Positions 1 through 9,328 of a stretch of DNA of 64,000 nucleotides are shown piece by piece; the first letter of the stretch is position 1; each line of letters opens with the position of its first letter. This DNA is from Photobacterium rosenbergii (GTDB lineage Bacteria > Pseudomonadota > Gammaproteobacteria > Enterobacterales > Vibrionaceae): NCBI RefSeq assembly GCF_003026455.1, contig NZ_PYMB01000012.1, positions 1-64,000 on the forward strand, read 5' to 3'. The position numbers were made by a program, and so were the translations under genes. A model generated the notes under the pieces. The model had not been told where the DNA came from. It saw only the letters and a list, made by a program, of their open reading frames with translations, and did no database searches.

Positions 1-1340
1 CCGTTAGTTTTGCTGCGAGGTTTTTCATCACCTTGCTTAGGCGCATTTCCTTTGCGAGGGCCTGAGTTGCGCTTTGGCTTATTGCTGTTTTCTGAGCGGC
101 GTTCAGTACGTTTTTCAGCACTGTTTCCTGCCGATTCTTTTGGCTTTTTCGGTTTCTTTGGCTTTTTCGCTTTGAGCGGTTTGATCGGCAAAGAGTTCGG
201 TAGCGTGTTGGTTGGCACAAAGCCTACTACATCTTTACGCTCAAGATGCTGCTGGATCAATTGCTCGATAGCGTTCAGCTCTTTGATTTCATCAGCACAA
301 ACCAGTGAAACCGCGTGGCCTTCGGCACCCGCACGGCCAGTACGGCCAATACGGTGAACATAATCTTCTGCCACATTTGGCAGGTCGAAGTTAACAACCT
401 GCGGAAGTTGGTCAATATCAATACCACGGGCTGCAATGTCGGTTGCGACTAGAATGCGGATCTCACCGGTTTTGAAGTTTGCCAGTGCTTTTGTACGGGC
501 ACCTTGGCTCTTATTACCGTGGATAGCAGCTGCAGTAATGTCACGCTCTTCAAGGTATTTCGCCAAGCGGTTTGCGCCATGCTTGGTACGGGTAAAGACA
601 AGTGCTTGGTTCCACTTCTTTTCTTGGATAAGCTTGGTTAGCAGCGCTGGCTTTTTCTTCTTATCTGTAGGGTAAATCCATTGTTGTACAGTTTTGGCCG
701 TACTGTTGCGTGGCGTAACTGAAATCTCTACTGGATTATTGGTCAGCTCTCGAGCCAGTTCACGGATTTCTTCAGAGAAGGTGGCAGAGAACAGCAGGTT
801 CTGACGCTTGGCAGGAAGCAATGCAAGAATCTTCTTGATGTCACGGATAAAGCCCATATCCAACATACGGTCGGCTTCGTCCAGTACCAATACTTCCAGT
901 TGGTTGAACTTCACAGCGTTTTGACCAATAAGATCCAACAAGCGGCCAGGGGTGGCAACCAGTACGTCGGCACCCTTGCGCATACGCATCATCTGAGGGT
1001 TGATTTTCACCCCACCGAAAACTACCGCCGAGCTTAGTGGCAGTTTCTTGGAGTAGGTTGCAACGTTTTCACCGACCTGGGCTGCTAGTTCGCGGGTTGG
1101 CGTCAAGACTAGCGCACGGACTTGGTTAGCACGTACGATTGGGCCTTTCGATAAGCGTTCAAGGATAGGCAGGGTAAAGCCTGCGGTTTTGCCTGTTCCT
1201 GTTTGTGCCGCCGCCATGACATCCCGACCTTCCAAGACAGCAGGGATAGCCTGAGCCTGAATAGGAGACGGGGTTTCGTAGCCTTGGTTGGCAACAGCTT
1301 CAAGAATTGGGGTGCAAAGGCCCAAAGAGGCAAAACTCAT
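1..1340 (-). CDS. rhlE: DEAD-box ATP-dependent RNA helicase, RhlE type (3' end cut by window)
   Basis: ATP-dependent RNA helicase acting in RNA remodelling and ribosome assembly. The reading frame starts at the ATG at 1338-1340 (MSFASLG) and runs off the left edge after about 446 codons. In order it shows a Q-motif region ([10 protein letters not shown]), Walker A motif AQTGTGKT near residue 50, PTRELA, TPGRL, the DEAD box as [17 protein letters not shown], and the C-terminal helicase motifs ARGIDI and [11 protein letters not shown] lysine/arginine-rich tail follows, typical of RhlE rather than DbpA. The order of motifs and the tail make the family secure; only the extreme C-terminus is missing. 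Confidence 0.95.
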   Translation of the reverse strand, partial: MSFASLGLCTPILEAVANQGYETPSPIQAQAIPAVLEGRDVMAAAQTGTGKTAGFTLPILERLSKGPIVRANQVRALVLTPTRELAAQVGENVATYSKKLPLSSAVVFGGVKINPQMMRMRKGADVLVATPGRLLDLIGQNAVKFNQLEVLVLDEADRMLDMGFIRDIKKILALLPAKRQNLLFSATFSEEIRELARELTNNPVEISVTPRNSTAKTVQQWIYPTDKKKKPALLTKLIQEKKWNQALVFTRTKHGANRLAKYLEERDITAAAIHGNKSQGARTKALANFKTGEIRILVATDIAARGIDIDQLPQVVNFDLPNVAEDYVHRIGRTGRAGAEGHAVSLVCADEIKELNAIEQLIQQHLERKDVVGFVPTNTLPNSLPIKPLKAKKPKKPKKPKESAGNSAEKRTERRSENSNKPKRNSGPRKGNAPKQGDEKPRSKTN

Positions 1341-1463
1341 AGAAAATTCTCAGTTGGATAAAAGTATGATCTGCCTCACACAGGCAGCAAGCGCGCTAGC
1401 TTACAGCAGGATCAGGAAAAGTCCTAATCTTTCAGATTATTCTATGAAGCTAGCGGGGAGATT

Positions 1464-2351
1464 CTAGGAATCGTTGGGGTCTATCAGGATTTCAAACCGC
1501 TCGTTACCGTGAAGGGATTCAAAGTCAGGATCTTCTGCGGCTAACTCGCGCAGTGAGGCGCTTCCGCTTACTGCTTGCTCTAAGTCGTTGATAGCGAGCT
1601 CTTCCGAGCCTAAACAGGCATAGGCACAAGCGCGCTGGTAAAGCGCATGGGCATTGCTAGAATCCAGCTCAAGTACGCGGTTACAGAGGCTAAGTGCCCA
1701 GTGATACTCCCTGATCTCCATAACGGCATCTGCCTTGTAGGTCAGGGCTTCCAAATCGCCGGGGCGTATTTTCAAAATATCGTCGTAGACTTCGATCTTC
1801 TGCTCTGGTGTCTGAAGACCTTGGGAACGTAGCCACAAATTGTGGATCTCATTAATAGTCTCGATCTCTTTATTGTTCTGGGCAATGATCCGGGTCTTAC
1901 GTTTGAGGTCTTGCTCGAGACGCTGGAATTTTTTCTCGTACTGATCGGCAATCGACTGGAGTTGCTGGTCGGCGGCTTTTTTGGTGTTATCCCGAAGTTC
2001 ACGCAGAGACTGCCAGCCAACGAAGGCAAACAGTGACGCTGCACCCGCGATGAAGTAAAAGAAGTAGGTTACAGTGACATTGGCATAGTTCATCGACTTA
2101 TCAGCAACCGCTAGTTCCCGGTCGGTAATTTCAATCACCATTCTGCGCTCAAGATCTTGTTGTTCGATACGCAGTGCTTTTAGCTCATCCAATACATAGC
2201 GCTCCATGAGTGGGCGCTCCAACACGCCTTCAAGCTTTTTTTCGGAGTTTGGCTGTGTGACTGCTGGTTGTTCTTCAGACATGGCAAGGCCGGGTATCAC
2301 CAGAAAAGCGGTGAGAAGTAGGGTGCGCAGGAGCAAGGATAATAGAGACAT
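1464..2351 (-). CDS. Membrane-anchored coiled-coil/TPR protein
   Basis: Function unknown; probably a scaffold in the cell envelope. The 295-aa product starts with a hydrophobic signal-like segment (residues 1-24), has a second hydrophobic segment near residue 80-105, then a long charged coiled coil rich in K, E and Q, and ends with tetratricopeptide repeats (LEALTYKADAVM and SNAHALYQRACAY blocks). I chose the ATG at 2351 because GAGG sits 9 bases upstream. A TTG five codons further upstream would place that Shine-Dalgarno inside the gene. It stands alone between rhlE and a small gene on the same strand. Confidence 0.75.
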   Translation of the reverse strand: MSLLSLLLRTLLLTAFLVIPGLAMSEEQPAVTQPNSEKKLEGVLERPLMERYVLDELKALRIEQQDLERRMVIEITDRELAVADKSMNYANVTVTYFFYFIAGAASLFAFVGWQSLRELRDNTKKAADQQLQSIADQYEKKFQRLEQDLKRKTRIIAQNNKEIETINEIHNLWLRSQGLQTPEQKIEVYDDILKIRPGDLEALTYKADAVMEIREYHWALSLCNRVLELDSSNAHALYQRACAYACLGSEELAINDLEQAVSGSASLRELAAEDPDFESLHGNERFEILIDPNDS

Positions 2352-2630
2352 GGCCACTTCCCTCAAAGTCGCTGTGAGCGATGTACTTTAAGGAATACTA
2401 GTTAATGGTTGAATTTACTACAAAGTAGAAGTGGGCTGACGCCGAGCCAATAGGTGAAAGATAAGAAAAGCGCTGATGGCCTGAGAAAGTTGATTGCTTA
2501 CTAACAACGAGGCACAGGAAGATATTGGTTGGCGGCCAAAAACTTGGTTACCACCAGCGCTGGAGAGACGTCGAATTAGGATTGGTCTTCAAAGCAAGCT
2601 AAAAGGCTATAGCGGCCATTTAGCTTGATG

Positions 2631-2786
2631 TTAGTCTTCCAAACCACCTTCTTTTTGTACGCTAGCCAACATTGCCTTACGCTTCAGCTCTTTGTCGGCT
2701 TCTTGCTGGCAACTAACACGGTTAGCTTCTTCGAGGCTGGTTTCTGCGTTGTTTAAAAAAACATAATCTTTATTAAAAGTCAGCAT
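2631..2786 (-). CDS. Small conserved-looking hypothetical protein, 51 aa
   Basis: A short open frame encoding MLTFNKDYVFLNNAET at the start and ending in KEGGLED. It is highly charged (many E, K, R) with one cysteine and looks helical. The ATG is preceded by GAGGG with an 8-base spacer, better than most random small ORFs, and codon use resembles the neighbours. No function can be assigned. Confidence 0.55.
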   Translation of the reverse strand: MLTFNKDYVFLNNAETSLEEANRVSCQQEADKELKRKAMLASVQKEGGLED

Positions 2787-2942
2787 GACGTTTACCCTCA
2801 AGTCATCATGTTGTTTACGACATACATCCTGTCTTGATTTGGTTAAAAAACCATCATCCCTGATTAATTATTTTAAGGAGGAGGAAGGAGGCGTAGTTCA
2901 CACTTTCCTCGCTCCTGTAGGCGTAGAGCGAACGAATAGCTG

Positions 2943-3434
2943 TCAATCTATACCCAGTAATTTCAGTGCGTTTCTGGCCGAGTCGAAAGCAAACTCATCC
3001 GGGGATATTTCATTTTTCTTTACCCAGCGGATAGCGTCAACATCATCATTTGCTTGCATTTTTGGCTTGTTATCTAGTGTGATGTGAAAGAAAGCATCAC
3101 AGGTTTTGTATTCGATACCACGGTAAACGTAGGTGTTGGATGCCGAGCCGATATAGTCAATATTGCTAGGCTGAAAGCCCAGTTCCTCTTGCAGTTCGCG
3201 GTAAAGGGCTTGCTCTAACGATTCGTCATAATCGACAAAACCACCGGGAAAATCGAGCATGCCTTTACTTGGATTACGCCCTCGTTCTGCCACTAACACT
3301 TCATCACCACAGCAGATAACCGCCAAAACGGCTGATGCGGTATTGTGGAAATAGGTGAACTGGCAGTGTTCACAGCGAAAAGCTTTGGCATCGCTACGAG
3401 TGAGGGAGGCTTGTCCGCAAGAGGGGCAGTACAT
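2943..3434 (-). CDS. NUDIX hydrolase with N-terminal zinc ribbon
   Basis: Pyrophosphohydrolase acting on a nucleoside-diphosphate-linked substrate; the exact substrate cannot be read from sequence. The 163-aa protein begins MYCPSCGQ and carries four cysteines in a CPSC...CEHC zinc ribbon (about residues 3-25). The NUDIX box follows, with G-x5-E-x7-REL-x-EE-LGF spacing intact. The open frame extends 25 codons upstream, but that part is hydrophobic with no homology logic. The ATG at 3434 has a TAGG ribosome site and starts directly at the zinc ribbon, as in the family. Confidence 0.85.
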   Translation of the reverse strand: MYCPSCGQASLTRSDAKAFRCEHCQFTYFHNTASAVLAVICCGDEVLVAERGRNPSKGMLDFPGGFVDYDESLEQALYRELQEELGFQPSNIDYIGSASNTYVYRGIEYKTCDAFFHITLDNKPKMQANDDVDAIRWVKKNEISPDEFAFDSARNALKLLGID

Positions 3435-3678
3435 GTGTTGACCTACTAGAAAGCAATCGATAAAGAAACGAGCGGCGAAGTATACCAAACTAAACAATAA
3501 CCTGACCATATCAGAGCCATCTCTGCCGTTTTAGTACAACCTAAAACGATTAAGGGGGGAGTCGTTCATTATTTAGCTTGGTATTACTCAAACCCGTGAA
3601 TGCCAAGCGTGATTGGGTTAAAATTCAGTTAGCGCTCCGGCGTCAGTTAAATTATCGAAGTCACCACTGGTTAGAAAA

Positions 3679-4140
3679 ATGTCTGAAGAACACGAAGAAT
3701 ATGAAGTTGAAGCCCTTGGCGTTGAGGTGAATGTCCAACCGATTGAGCTTTATAAGGTGTTGAAAATTGCCAACGCCGTAAGTGGTGGCGGTGAAGCCAA
3801 ATTCGCGATTGCCGAAGGTTATGTAGCGGTAAACGGCGAACTGGAACAACGTAAACGCCGTAAGGTGTATGACGGTGATGTCATTGAGTTTAACAATGAG
3901 TTTTATCTAGTACTTTGCGACCAGCCAGTGACAGAGGTGGTGGAGAAGCCGAAGAAAGCGGCTGAGCCAAAGCCAGCCCCACGTGCTAAGTCAGCGCCTA
4001 AGCCTTCAAAGGGCAAAGGGCAGGGGGCTAAAGCGAAAGCCGGCTCTAAAGGAAATCAAGCTAGCAAAGGTCGTTCGGGTAAACCTGCGGCTAAAGGTCC
4101 GGCAGACAAAGCAACAGGCCGTAAACCTATTAGCTTCTAG
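3679..4140 (+). CDS. S4-domain RNA-binding protein with basic Ala/Lys/Pro-rich tail
   Basis: Probable RNA-binding protein of the YbcJ/S4 type. Residues about 15-80 form an S4 fold (LYKVLKIANAVSGGGEAKF, AIAEGYVAVNG, KRRKVYDGDVIEF). The remaining ~70 residues are a low-complexity basic tail rich in K, A, P, G and S that is absent from the short E. coli YbcJ. The gene is monocistronic and followed by a strong terminator 27 bases after the stop. Confidence 0.8.
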   Translation: MSEEHEEYEVEALGVEVNVQPIELYKVLKIANAVSGGGEAKFAIAEGYVAVNGELEQRKRRKVYDGDVIEFNNEFYLVLCDQPVTEVVEKPKKAAEPKPAPRAKSAPKPSKGKGQGAKAKAGSKGNQASKGRSGKPAAKGPADKATGRKPISF

Positions 4141-4166
4141 GCTATTGCTTGAAGCAAGAATGCAAT

Positions 4167-4189
4167 AAGGCCGCGTTTTTCGCGGCCTT
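4167..4189 (+). terminator. Intrinsic terminator of the S4-domain gene
   Basis: Perfect hairpin AAGGCCGCG-TTTTT-CGCGGCCTT. It is placed between convergent genes and could serve the ygeV gene on the other strand as well. Confidence 0.8.
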
Positions 4190-4235
4190 GTTGTATCAGG
4201 AAGTAAATTTTGAGGTAAGAACGTCCAAACCTTCA

Positions 4236-5990
4236 TCAGGCCCGGTGGTTGCTAAGCCCGTATTTTTTAATTTTACGGTATAGGGTCGCAATCCCTATCC
4301 CGAGTTCTTCGGCTACCATTTTGCGGTTGCCAAGCCGTGTAATGGCCTCTTCAATTCGGATCTTCTCCATTTCTTCAAGGCTCATCGAGCAATCGTCGCT
4401 TAAGACTTCCTGTGGGCTGGCTGCCTCTGGGGTCTGCTCAAAATACGGAGGCAATAAGTCGACGTCGATCTGGTCGCCTTCTGGGACGACATTGACGAGA
4501 TACTCCACTAAGTTGCTTAGTTCACGCACGTTCCCTGGCCAATGGTAGGCATTAAGGCGGCGCATAGCCTCAGCACTGATCCCCGGGTAGGTTACCCCGA
4601 TCTTTTGGGTGTGATGCTCAAGGAAGTAGTTGATCAGCAGCGCGATATCGCCTTCGCGTTCTTTTAGCGGCGGAAGGTGGATAGGGATAACGTTAAGGCG
4701 GTAATACAAATCCTCACGGAACTTGTTGGTGGCGATCATCTCCTGAAAATTACGGTTGGTTGCCGAAATAATGCGGATATCGACCGGAACGGATTTGTTC
4801 GAGCCTATCGGCATCACTTCTCGCTCTTCTAGTACACGTAATAACTTGGCTTGCAGAGTCATCGACATATCGCCGATTTCATCGAGGAACAAGGTGCCTT
4901 TGTTAGCAGCCTGAATAAGGCCGGTTTTGCCCTTGGTAGAAGCACCGGTAAAGGCGCCTTTGACATAACCGAACAGTTCACTTTCTAACAATTGATCAGG
5001 AATCGCAGCACAGTTAATCGCGATAAATGGATAGTTGTTACGATCACTTAGGTTATGGACCGCATTGGCGATAACTTCCTTACCGGTACCACTTTCACCG
5101 TTGATAAGCACGCTTGACGGACTGCTGGCGATACGGGTGATCAGCTTTTTCAGTTGGCGCATCTTGGTACACTCGCCGATAACGGTGGCGAATTGTGGCT
5201 CATGATCTGGGATCATCAAGGCGCTATTGGGCTGATGGTAAGCCATTAAAAATAATTGGTGGCCGTGGGCATTGTAAAACTGCCCAACTAATAATTCCTG
5301 ACGTCCACCTAGCGAAATAATATGTTGCTGGTGGCCTTTCATTTCATTGTTATGAAGCGACAGCGGTTGAATATTAATTTCGAGGGTGTGCAGCCCATCC
5401 TGAGTAATATTCAGATTGTTGAGTGCTGGCTGGTTACCGTATTTTACCCGATTGTTTTCATCGAGGACTAATACGCCTTGGTCCATGTTTTCAATAAGAT
5501 TAGTAAACACCTCATCGAGACCTTCACTGTTACTGTTTTTCTCGACGACTTTAGACACCACAATTTGGGCGATGTGTTTAATGTAGTCTGAGAAAAGTTG
5601 GACATTATCCTTGATTCTTTCACGCGACTCTTCGGTAAACGCGACAAGGCTGATGACTCCCAGGCACCTTTCTTCAATCATGATCGGTACGCCCAGGAAG
5701 GCCATTTCACGACAACCGTTTTTGTTAGTACACCCTTCGCATAAAGGATCGGTGCGAGATTTGACTACAACTTTTTCTTCATGTGTTTCAAGGATGTATC
5801 TAAATATCCTTGAACTGGTGTTTAGTTTCTTTCCAAAAAACTTACTGTAGGGACCCGTACCTGCAATTCGGACCAAATCGGCATCGACGACTTCGGCATC
5901 GATTTTCAACACCGCCGACAACATCTGGGTGAAGCGGAGGATGGTTGGTTGCAACTGCATTAATTCTGAGGGTCTTGGTGTGTTCAGCAT
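4236..5990 (-). CDS. ygeV: Sigma54-dependent activator YgeV/XdhR of the purine-degradation genes
   Basis: Enhancer-binding activator of RNA polymerase-sigma54. The 584-aa protein has an N-terminal GAF-like sensory region (about 1-150) with a cysteine cluster C84-x2-C87-x5-C93. A PAS-like segment covers about 160-250 and the AAA+ domain about 265-505, with Walker A GESGTGKE (298-305), the sigma54-contacting GAFTGA (345-350) and Walker B LFLDE (367-371). A Fis-type helix-turn-helix closes the protein (545-577). Its homologue in E. coli lies next to ygeW, as here, where the two genes are divergent. It is the natural candidate to bind the TATCA-N3-TGATA palindromes found upstream of ygeW, xdh/deaminase and ygfK. 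A ribosome site AGGA lies somewhat far (13 bases) from the chosen ATG. Confidence 0.9.
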   Translation of the reverse strand: MLNTPRPSELMQLQPTILRFTQMLSAVLKIDAEVVDADLVRIAGTGPYSKFFGKKLNTSSRIFRYILETHEEKVVVKSRTDPLCEGCTNKNGCREMAFLGVPIMIEERCLGVISLVAFTEESRERIKDNVQLFSDYIKHIAQIVVSKVVEKNSNSEGLDEVFTNLIENMDQGVLVLDENNRVKYGNQPALNNLNITQDGLHTLEINIQPLSLHNNEMKGHQQHIISLGGRQELLVGQFYNAHGHQLFLMAYHQPNSALMIPDHEPQFATVIGECTKMRQLKKLITRIASSPSSVLINGESGTGKEVIANAVHNLSDRNNYPFIAINCAAIPDQLLESELFGYVKGAFTGASTKGKTGLIQAANKGTLFLDEIGDMSMTLQAKLLRVLEEREVMPIGSNKSVPVDIRIISATNRNFQEMIATNKFREDLYYRLNVIPIHLPPLKEREGDIALLINYFLEHHTQKIGVTYPGISAEAMRRLNAYHWPGNVRELSNLVEYLVNVVPEGDQIDVDLLPPYFEQTPEAASPQEVLSDDCSMSLEEMEKIRIEEAITRLGNRKMVAEELGIGIATLYRKIKKYGLSNHRA

Positions 5991-6121
5991 ATTGATTGGC
6001 TTATTCCTTTAATGACCGAATTAACATAAAGAAAAACCGCTTTATGCTGTTTGATATGTATCAGGGTTTTTCAATTGAAAAATTCGAAATGGAATATTTT
6101 GCTAGCAATGTCACATGGGAA

Positions 6122-6134
6122 TATCAATATGATA
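6122..6134. promoter_or_regulatory. Putative YgeV/XdhR enhancer site (TATCA-ATA-TGATA) upstream of ygeW
   Basis: Perfect 5-3-5 inverted repeat in the ygeV-ygeW intergenic region. Further half sites follow (TATCA at 6153, TGATA at 6174, 6185 and 6192). It lies about 185 bases upstream of the candidate -24/-12 element at 6310, a typical sigma54 enhancer distance. The same palindrome recurs at 40636, 46745, 46775 and 46876. Binding by YgeV is inferred, not shown. Confidence 0.6.
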
Positions 6135-6309
6135 ATCCCGCTTTTTTATCGCTATCATTTTGGTCTAGAGAGTTGATACCTCGATGATAGCTGATATTTC
6201 TATTGCCTCGATTTCCTTTATGGCGGAACAATACTTCTCAATCTTCCGTCCCAGTATTCATGCGGCTTTTCAACGACTAACAATAAATTAAATTTTCAAA
6301 ATTCAATGT

Positions 6310-6324
6310 TGGCACAGTTGTTGA
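6310..6324 (+). promoter_or_regulatory. Candidate sigma54 promoter for the ygeW operon
   Basis: TGGCACA-GTTG-TTGA matches the TGGCACG-N4-TTGCA consensus, with GA instead of GC at -12. It would give a 5' leader of about 225 bases before ygeW. The rest of the 571-base intergenic region (5991-6561) is AT-rich and shows no other gene. Confidence 0.5.
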
Positions 6325-6561
6325 TTGTACTGAATTAAGTTCCGAAAAATTTATCTTTGTTAACCCTTAATTTAAGCCTGAAGATTTACAAGGCATCAGC
6401 GTCAACTCTTGTCCTTCTAAGCAATCTCAGTGCCTTAAATCAAAACCAAATCAATGATCGCTGATTGAGCAATGCCAAAGGCTGTCATTACCCATTAAGC
6501 GACTGGCCCGTGAGAAAAGCGCCGCCAGGAACGTATAACAATTGAAACCGGGAAGAAAAAC

Positions 6562-7749
6562 ATGAAGAGCATCAACGAACTGATCAAGGAAATTAATGAG
6601 CTTAAATCTGAACTGCACGACAAAGATTTTCTGTTGACCTGGGAGCAAACCCCGGAAGAGCTGGAGCGTGTATTGAAAACGGCCCAAGCCCTTAAATCAA
6701 TGCGCCAGGAAAACATCGCGACAAACGTGTTTAACAACGGCCTCGGAATTTCCCTATTCCGTGATAACTCAACCCGTACCCGCTTCTCCTATGCTTCAGC
6801 TATCAACATGTTAGGCCTTGCCCAGCAAGACCTAGATGAAGGCAAATCACAAATCGCCCACGGCGAAACAGTCCGCGAAACAGCCAACATGATCTCATTC
6901 TGTGCCGATGCCATCGGTATCCGCGATGACATGTACTTAGGCGCGGGTAATGCTTACATGCGCGAAGTTGGCGAAGCGTTGGATGACGGCGTGAAAGAAG
7001 GCGTACTTCCTCACCGTCCTGCACTGGTTAACCTGCAGTGTGATATCGACCACCCAACCCAGTCTATGGCTGACTTGGCATGGTTGGAAGAGCACTTCGG
7101 TGGCCTAGACAAGCTAAAAGGCAAGAAAATTGCGATGACTTGGGCTTACTCGCCAAGCTACGGTAAACCGCTTTCTGTGCCTCAGGGCATCATCGGCCTA
7201 ATGACCCGCTTCGGTATGGACGTCACCCTGGCGCACCCAGAAGGCTATGACTTGATCCCTGAAGTTGTTGAAGAAGCTCGCAAGAATGCAGAAGCTTCTG
7301 GCGGTAGCTTCACTCAGGTTGCCAGCATGGAAGAAGCATTCAAAGACGCAGACATCGTTTATCCGAAGTCTTGGGCACCTTACCAAGTGATGGGCCGCCG
7401 TACCGAGTTGCTACGTGCCAACGACCACGATGGTCTAAAAGCATTGGAAAAAGAATGCCTTGCTCAAAATGCCAACCACAAAGACTGGCACTGTACTGAA
7501 GAGATGATGAAGCTGACCAAAGCGGGCGAAGCACTTTACATGCACTGCTTACCAGCGGATATCACTGGCGTATCGTGTGAAGAAGGTGAAGTGGAAGAGT
7601 CGGTATTTGAGAAATACCGCATCGCGACTTACAAGGAAGCGAGCTGGAAGCCATACATTATTGCGGCAATGATACTAAACCGTAAATACCAGGAGCCTGG
7701 GCATATTCTGCAAGAGCTACTGGATGATGCGAAGAAGCGCGTTAAATAA
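6562..7749 (+). CDS. ygeW: Knotted carbamoyltransferase YgeW
   Basis: Member of the aspartate/ornithine transcarbamoylase superfamily; the natural substrate is unsettled, with a carbamoyl-transfer step in purine/allantoin-type degradation expected. The 395-aa protein shows the carbamoyl-phosphate loop STRTR (70-74), DHPTQ (163-167) and HCLPAD (328-333), all intact. It is the first gene of the operon ygeW-ygeX-ygeY-hyuA-yqeA, in the same order as E. coli. A carbamoyltransferase beside a carbamate kinase (yqeA) suggests that carbamoyl phosphate is released and used for ATP synthesis. The start is the ATG following a GGAAGAAAAAC leader. Confidence 0.93.
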   Translation: MKSINELIKEINELKSELHDKDFLLTWEQTPEELERVLKTAQALKSMRQENIATNVFNNGLGISLFRDNSTRTRFSYASAINMLGLAQQDLDEGKSQIAHGETVRETANMISFCADAIGIRDDMYLGAGNAYMREVGEALDDGVKEGVLPHRPALVNLQCDIDHPTQSMADLAWLEEHFGGLDKLKGKKIAMTWAYSPSYGKPLSVPQGIIGLMTRFGMDVTLAHPEGYDLIPEVVEEARKNAEASGGSFTQVASMEEAFKDADIVYPKSWAPYQVMGRRTELLRANDHDGLKALEKECLAQNANHKDWHCTEEMMKLTKAGEALYMHCLPADITGVSCEEGEVEESVFEKYRIATYKEASWKPYIIAAMILNRKYQEPGHILQELLDDAKKRVK

Positions 7750-7877
7750 CCGCTTAGGGCATCGATACTTTTCCTGCCTTGGTGCATTCGTCTTGGTTCA
7801 TCCGTGATGGTGTGACAGGGTAGGGAACCCCTAGTCGATCTATCTGTATCTTTATGCTTGGGCATGCTAGCCCATTA

Positions 7878-7922
7878 GCGGGGGAGTTATACCCTTGGGT
7901 TATTTCAGGCCCCCGCCTTTTT
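7878..7922 (+). terminator. Terminator-like hairpin between ygeW and ygeX
   Basis: GCGGGGG (7878-7884) pairs with CCCCCGC (7910-7916) and is followed by a T-rich run (CTTTTTC). An inner ACCC/GGGT hairpin sits in the loop. Because the operon clearly continues, this is likely an attenuator, a processing site or a partial terminator that sets the ratio of YgeW to the later enzymes. Confidence 0.5.
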
Positions 7923-7949
7923 CTTTCTCTTATTTTATGAGGTCTGGTC

Positions 7950-9152
7950 GTGTCTACGTTCACTTTTAAAATGGAGATTGCCGATAACCGCCACTATAAC
8001 GGTCAGCTATCTCCACTATTTACCGCCGCTGAAGCGGAAAAAGCCCGCGCTTTCCACCAAGCTGTGGAAGGCTACCAGCCGACACCATTACATTCTCTTG
8101 ACTGCCTGGCCAAAGCAATCGGTGTTGGCAAAATCCTAGTCAAAGATGAAGCCTACCGCTTCGATCTGAACGCATTCAAAATGCTGGGGGGCGCCTATGC
8201 GATTGCCCGCCTGCTATGTGATGAGTTCAAGCTTGATATCAATGCGTTTGATTTCGACAAGCTGAAAAACGACATCACAGAAAAAATGACCTTTGCTACC
8301 GCAACTGATGGTAACCACGGACGCGGTGTGGCTTGGGCTGCTAATAAACTCGGTCAGAATGCCGTGGTCTACATGCCAAAAGGTGCGGCTGACGAGCGTG
8401 TTAACAATATCCGTGCCTTGGGCGCAGAATGTATTGTTACCGACATGAACTACGACGATACCGTCCGTTTGGCTATCAAAACTGCCGACGAAAATGGTTG
8501 GAAGGTCGTGCAGGACACCGCTTGGGAAGGTTACACCGAAATCCCTACCTGGATCATGCAGGGTTACACCACCATGGCGGCGGAAGCTGTCGATCAAATG
8601 AAAGCAATGGCTGTTGAACGTCCTACCCACGTTTTCCTACAGGCTGGTGTCGGCGCAATGGCCGGCGGCGTGCTGGGCTACCTATGTGACCAATACGGCC
8701 CTGACAAATTGCACTCTGTTGTTGTCGAGCCTGACCAAGCTGACTGTATCTACCGTTCTGGTATCAGTGAAAAAGGCGAAATGATCAATGTTGATGGTGA
8801 CCTTGCCACCATCATGGTTGGCCTGGCTTGTGGTGAGCCTAACCCTATCGGCTGGCCTGTATTGCGCGATTGCTCCACCCAGTTTGTTTCTTGCCAGGAC
8901 AGTGTTGCGGCACTTGGTATGCGTGTCCTTGGTAATCCATTAGGTGAAGACCCAAGGGTTGTGTCTGGTGAGTCTGGTGCTGTAGGTGCTGGTTTGCTTG
9001 CCGCCGTTCACTTCCATCCAGAAAAAGAAAAACTGATGGAGAAAATGGGCCTCAACCAAGACTCGGTCGTGCTGTTGATTAACACCGAAGGGGATACCGA
9101 CCCTGTCCATTACCGTGAAGTTGTGTGGGGCGGTAAACACCAAACCATTTGA
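7950..9152 (+). CDS. ygeX: 2,3-diaminopropionate ammonia-lyase YgeX (PLP-dependent)
   Basis: Converts 2,3-diaminopropionate to pyruvate and two ammonia by PLP-dependent elimination. The 400-aa protein has the Schiff-base lysine K77 in the NAFKMLGGAYA motif. D120 is followed by GNHG (121-124), and a C-terminal VSGESGAVGAG loop follows. K77 and D120 coincide with the catalytic numbering known for the E. coli enzyme. The start is a GTG with GAGGT seven bases upstream; the next ATG is seven codons in. The pyruvate produced is the obvious feed for the pyruvate:ferredoxin oxidoreductase encoded at 22167-27182. Confidence 0.95.
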   Translation: MSTFTFKMEIADNRHYNGQLSPLFTAAEAEKARAFHQAVEGYQPTPLHSLDCLAKAIGVGKILVKDEAYRFDLNAFKMLGGAYAIARLLCDEFKLDINAFDFDKLKNDITEKMTFATATDGNHGRGVAWAANKLGQNAVVYMPKGAADERVNNIRALGAECIVTDMNYDDTVRLAIKTADENGWKVVQDTAWEGYTEIPTWIMQGYTTMAAEAVDQMKAMAVERPTHVFLQAGVGAMAGGVLGYLCDQYGPDKLHSVVVEPDQADCIYRSGISEKGEMINVDGDLATIMVGLACGEPNPIGWPVLRDCSTQFVSCQDSVAALGMRVLGNPLGEDPRVVSGESGAVGAGLLAAVHFHPEKEKLMEKMGLNQDSVVLLINTEGDTDPVHYREVVWGGKHQTI

Positions 9153-9163
9153 GCCTTTATGCC

Positions 9164-9196
9164 TGCTAGTTAGCGCAATACCTGCACTAACTAGCA
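9164..9196 (+). other. Strong hairpin in the ygeX-ygeY intergenic region
   Basis: A perfect 10-bp stem (TGCTAGTTAG with CTAACTAGCA, 13-base loop) begins 11 bases after the ygeX stop and has no T-run, so it looks like an mRNA-stabilising or processing element. A second GC stem (CCGGG 9289-9293 with CCCGG 9308-9312) ends four bases before the ygeY ribosome site and may modulate translation. Confidence 0.5.
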
Positions 9197-9328
9197 TCAC
9201 TAAATGCACAAAGCAATCTACCAAGAATTTTAAATTTCGTACCTTGTTGGTGTCATCTATAGGCAGGGTGCCGTGAAAATCGATCATACCGGGTGTGATG
9301 ACCACCGCCCGGTTCAAGGAGAATTATA

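Noticed and set aside
7800-7900. A purine or xanthine riboswitch in the ygeW-ygeX space
   Set aside because: I could not match the conserved core of any known purine-binding riboswitch; only generic hairpins are visible.
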